This document shows, one piece after another, positions 6,159-6,980 of a stretch of DNA of 6,980 nucleotides; position 1 is the stretch's first letter; every line of letters begins with the position of its first letter. Under the pieces are notes generated by a model, which had not been told where the DNA came from, did no database searches, and saw only the letters and a program-made list of their open reading frames with translations. Source of the DNA: an uncultured Clostridia bacterium (GTDB taxonomy: Bacteria > Bacillota > Clostridia > UBA1381). The stretch is taken from assembly GCA_910578235.1 (NCBI GenBank), contig CAJTPP010000005.1:53432-60411 (forward strand), read 5' to 3'. The position numbers were made by a program, and so were the translations under genes.

Positions 6159-6882
6159 CGTCGGACATCATCTGAATATTTTTCATCATTACCTGTAATA
6201 AAAATTGCAGGTTATACAAATTTTTATCCGTAATCAAAAGCATTGGGTTAAACCAGTCGTTCCAATACGCAAGCGTCTGAAAAAGCGCAATTGTGGCTAT
6301 TGCAGGCTTTGCCAGCGGAAGAACAAGACTGAATAATATTCTTGTTTCCCCCGCCCCGTCCATTTTTGCTGATTCTATAATAGAAATCGGAATCGTCGTC
6401 TGAAAAAACGTCCGCATTATAATCGTATACCACGGACTCATTGCAAGCGGCAATATCAATGCAAAAAATGTATTGCCCAGATGATAAAACTTTGTTGTTA
6501 CTATATACCACGCCAAAAGTCCTCCGCCGAAAAGCATGGTGAAAAATATGTAAAAAGTAAAGAACCCTTTGCCTTTAAGTCCCGGTCTTGACAGCGGATA
6601 CGCATAAAGCGACATTACTATTACACTAAGAACTGTTCCACATATCGTTGAACATATTGTTACCAGATAGGCATGACCTACACCCATATTGCTTGTAAAA
6701 ATATACCGATATGCGTCAAGACTTGTTTTAACGGGTATAATCTGATATCCGAAATCGTTAATTGCGCCTTGATCTGTAAACGAAATGATAATAACAAGCA
6801 ATATCGGAAATACAAATACCGCAACAAGCGCAAGAAACATAATATGCAGAAGTACATTGACAAATTTATTATTTATTTCCAT
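6115..6882 (-). CDS. LplC-type carbohydrate ABC transporter permease (frameshifted near the 3' end)
   Basis: This is an inner-membrane permease subunit of a CUT1-family oligosaccharide importer (LplC/YtcP type). The ATG at 6882 has AGGAGG 7 bases upstream. Hydrophobic spans are visible at about residues 10-34, 70-96, 107-128, 136-157 and 190-205. The cytoplasmic loop that docks on the ATPase is at residues 170-193: E-S-A-K-M-D-G-A-G-E, then L-P-L-A-K-P, matching EAA---DGAG----LPL--P with Ser for the first Ala. Residues 1 to about 242 read as a normal family member. The last 13 residues (E-C-R-C-S-V-E-I-F-R-Q-Y-P) do not, and the ORF stops at a TGA. The expected ending, including the final helix and the G-L-T-I-G-A-V-K-G tail, is in another frame from 6158 to 6000. 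Joined, the protein would be about 293-294 residues, normal for the family. As read, the product lacks its last membrane helix and is probably non-functional, unless the shift is a sequence error. Confidence 0.9.
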   Translation of the reverse strand: MEINNKFVNVLLHIMFLALVAVFVFPILLVIIISFTDQGAINDFGYQIIPVKTSLDAYRYIFTSNMGVGHAYLVTICSTICGTVLSVIVMSLYAYPLSRPGLKGKGFFTFYIFFTMLFGGGLLAWYIVTTKFYHLGNTFFALILPLAMSPWYTIIMRTFFQTTIPISIIESAKMDGAGETRILFSLVLPLAKPAIATIALFQTLAYWNDWFNPMLLITDKNLYNLQFLLQVMMKNIQMMSDDECRCSVEIFRQYP

Positions 6883-6889
6883 TTCTGTA

Positions 6890-6895
6890 CCTCCT
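6890..6895 (-). promoter_or_regulatory. Shine-Dalgarno site of the second permease
   Basis: AGGAGG lies 7 bases upstream of the ATG at 6882 and overlaps the TAG stop of the upstream permease. The overlap suggests translational coupling of the two transporter subunits and fixes the start at 6882. Confidence 0.85.
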
Positions 6896-6980
6896 AAAAC
6901 ATTGCGCTTTCACGGTCAATTTTACGGACAACCGCATTTGCGCTTAACACCATTATAAATCCCAGAACCGACTGGAGCAT
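6894..6980 (-). CDS. LplB-type sugar ABC transporter permease, C-terminal end (partial)
   Basis: This is the 3' end of a gene that enters from the right edge; 28 codons and a TAG stop are visible. The reading L-Q-S-V-L-G-F-I-M-V-L-S-A-N-A-V-V-R-K-I followed by D-R-E-S-A-M-F is the typical ending of LplB/YteP-like CUT1 permeases: a last membrane helix, then a basic VRKI segment and a short cytoplasmic tail. The ATG at the window edge is probably an internal Met, not the start, since the family is normally around 300 residues. The stop overlaps the Shine-Dalgarno sequence of the next permease, and the two genes are 11 bases apart, which fits a B-C permease pair made together. The fragment is short, so the family call rests on the tail pattern plus the neighbouring gene. 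Confidence 0.8.
   Translation of the reverse strand: MLQSVLGFIMVLSANAVVRKIDRESAMF

Noticed and set aside
6899..6912. Possible CcpA catabolite-response (cre) element, minus-strand TGAAAGCGC followed by AATGT.
   Set aside because: Only the left half fits the palindromic consensus; the right half mismatches at most positions and the site lies inside the permease coding end.

Overview
The window is one side of a carbohydrate-utilisation operon, read entirely on the minus strand (right to left in these coordinates). It suggests a member of the Bacillota, most likely Clostridia. The basis is moderate-to-low GC by eye, strong AGGAGG-type ribosome binding sites before each gene, short Lys/Arg-led signal peptides, Pro-Thr-Glu linkers, a copper-amine-oxidase-like N-terminal module on an exported enzyme, and an LplB/LplC-type sugar ABC transporter. 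No species can be named from sequence alone.

Layout in transcription order: (1) 6980-6894, the last 28 codons of an LplB-type ABC sugar permease. (2) 6882-6000, an LplC-type partner permease. Its reading frame breaks near 6156-6165, so the standard ORF ends early at 6115 and the conserved C-terminus continues in another frame to 6000. (3) 5981-2526, one very long exported, apparently non-catalytic protein built of three divergent copies of a beta-rich module plus Ig-like modules and two Pro-Thr linkers. It is cut by an in-frame TAA at 4938-4940 into a 347-codon piece with a signal peptide and an 802-codon piece without one. (4) 2520 to the left edge, at least 840 codons of an exported GH10-type glycoside hydrolase that runs off the window.

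Gene junctions are 11, 18 and 5 bases, with a Shine-Dalgarno sequence at each. No terminator, internal promoter or gene-free stretch over 300 bases was seen, so the set looks co-transcribed from a promoter to the right of position 6980.

Inferred working model: the GH10 enzyme cuts a xylan-like polymer outside the cell, the multi-module protein binds polymer or cell surface, and the CUT1-type permease pair imports the oligosaccharides. The substrate-binding protein and ATPase such a transporter needs are not in the window.

The main surprises are the two coding lesions within about 1.2 kb (frameshift in the permease, nonsense codon in the surface protein) beside an intact 840-codon enzyme, the three-copy module, and departures from the usual xylanase active-site residues in the GH10 enzyme.
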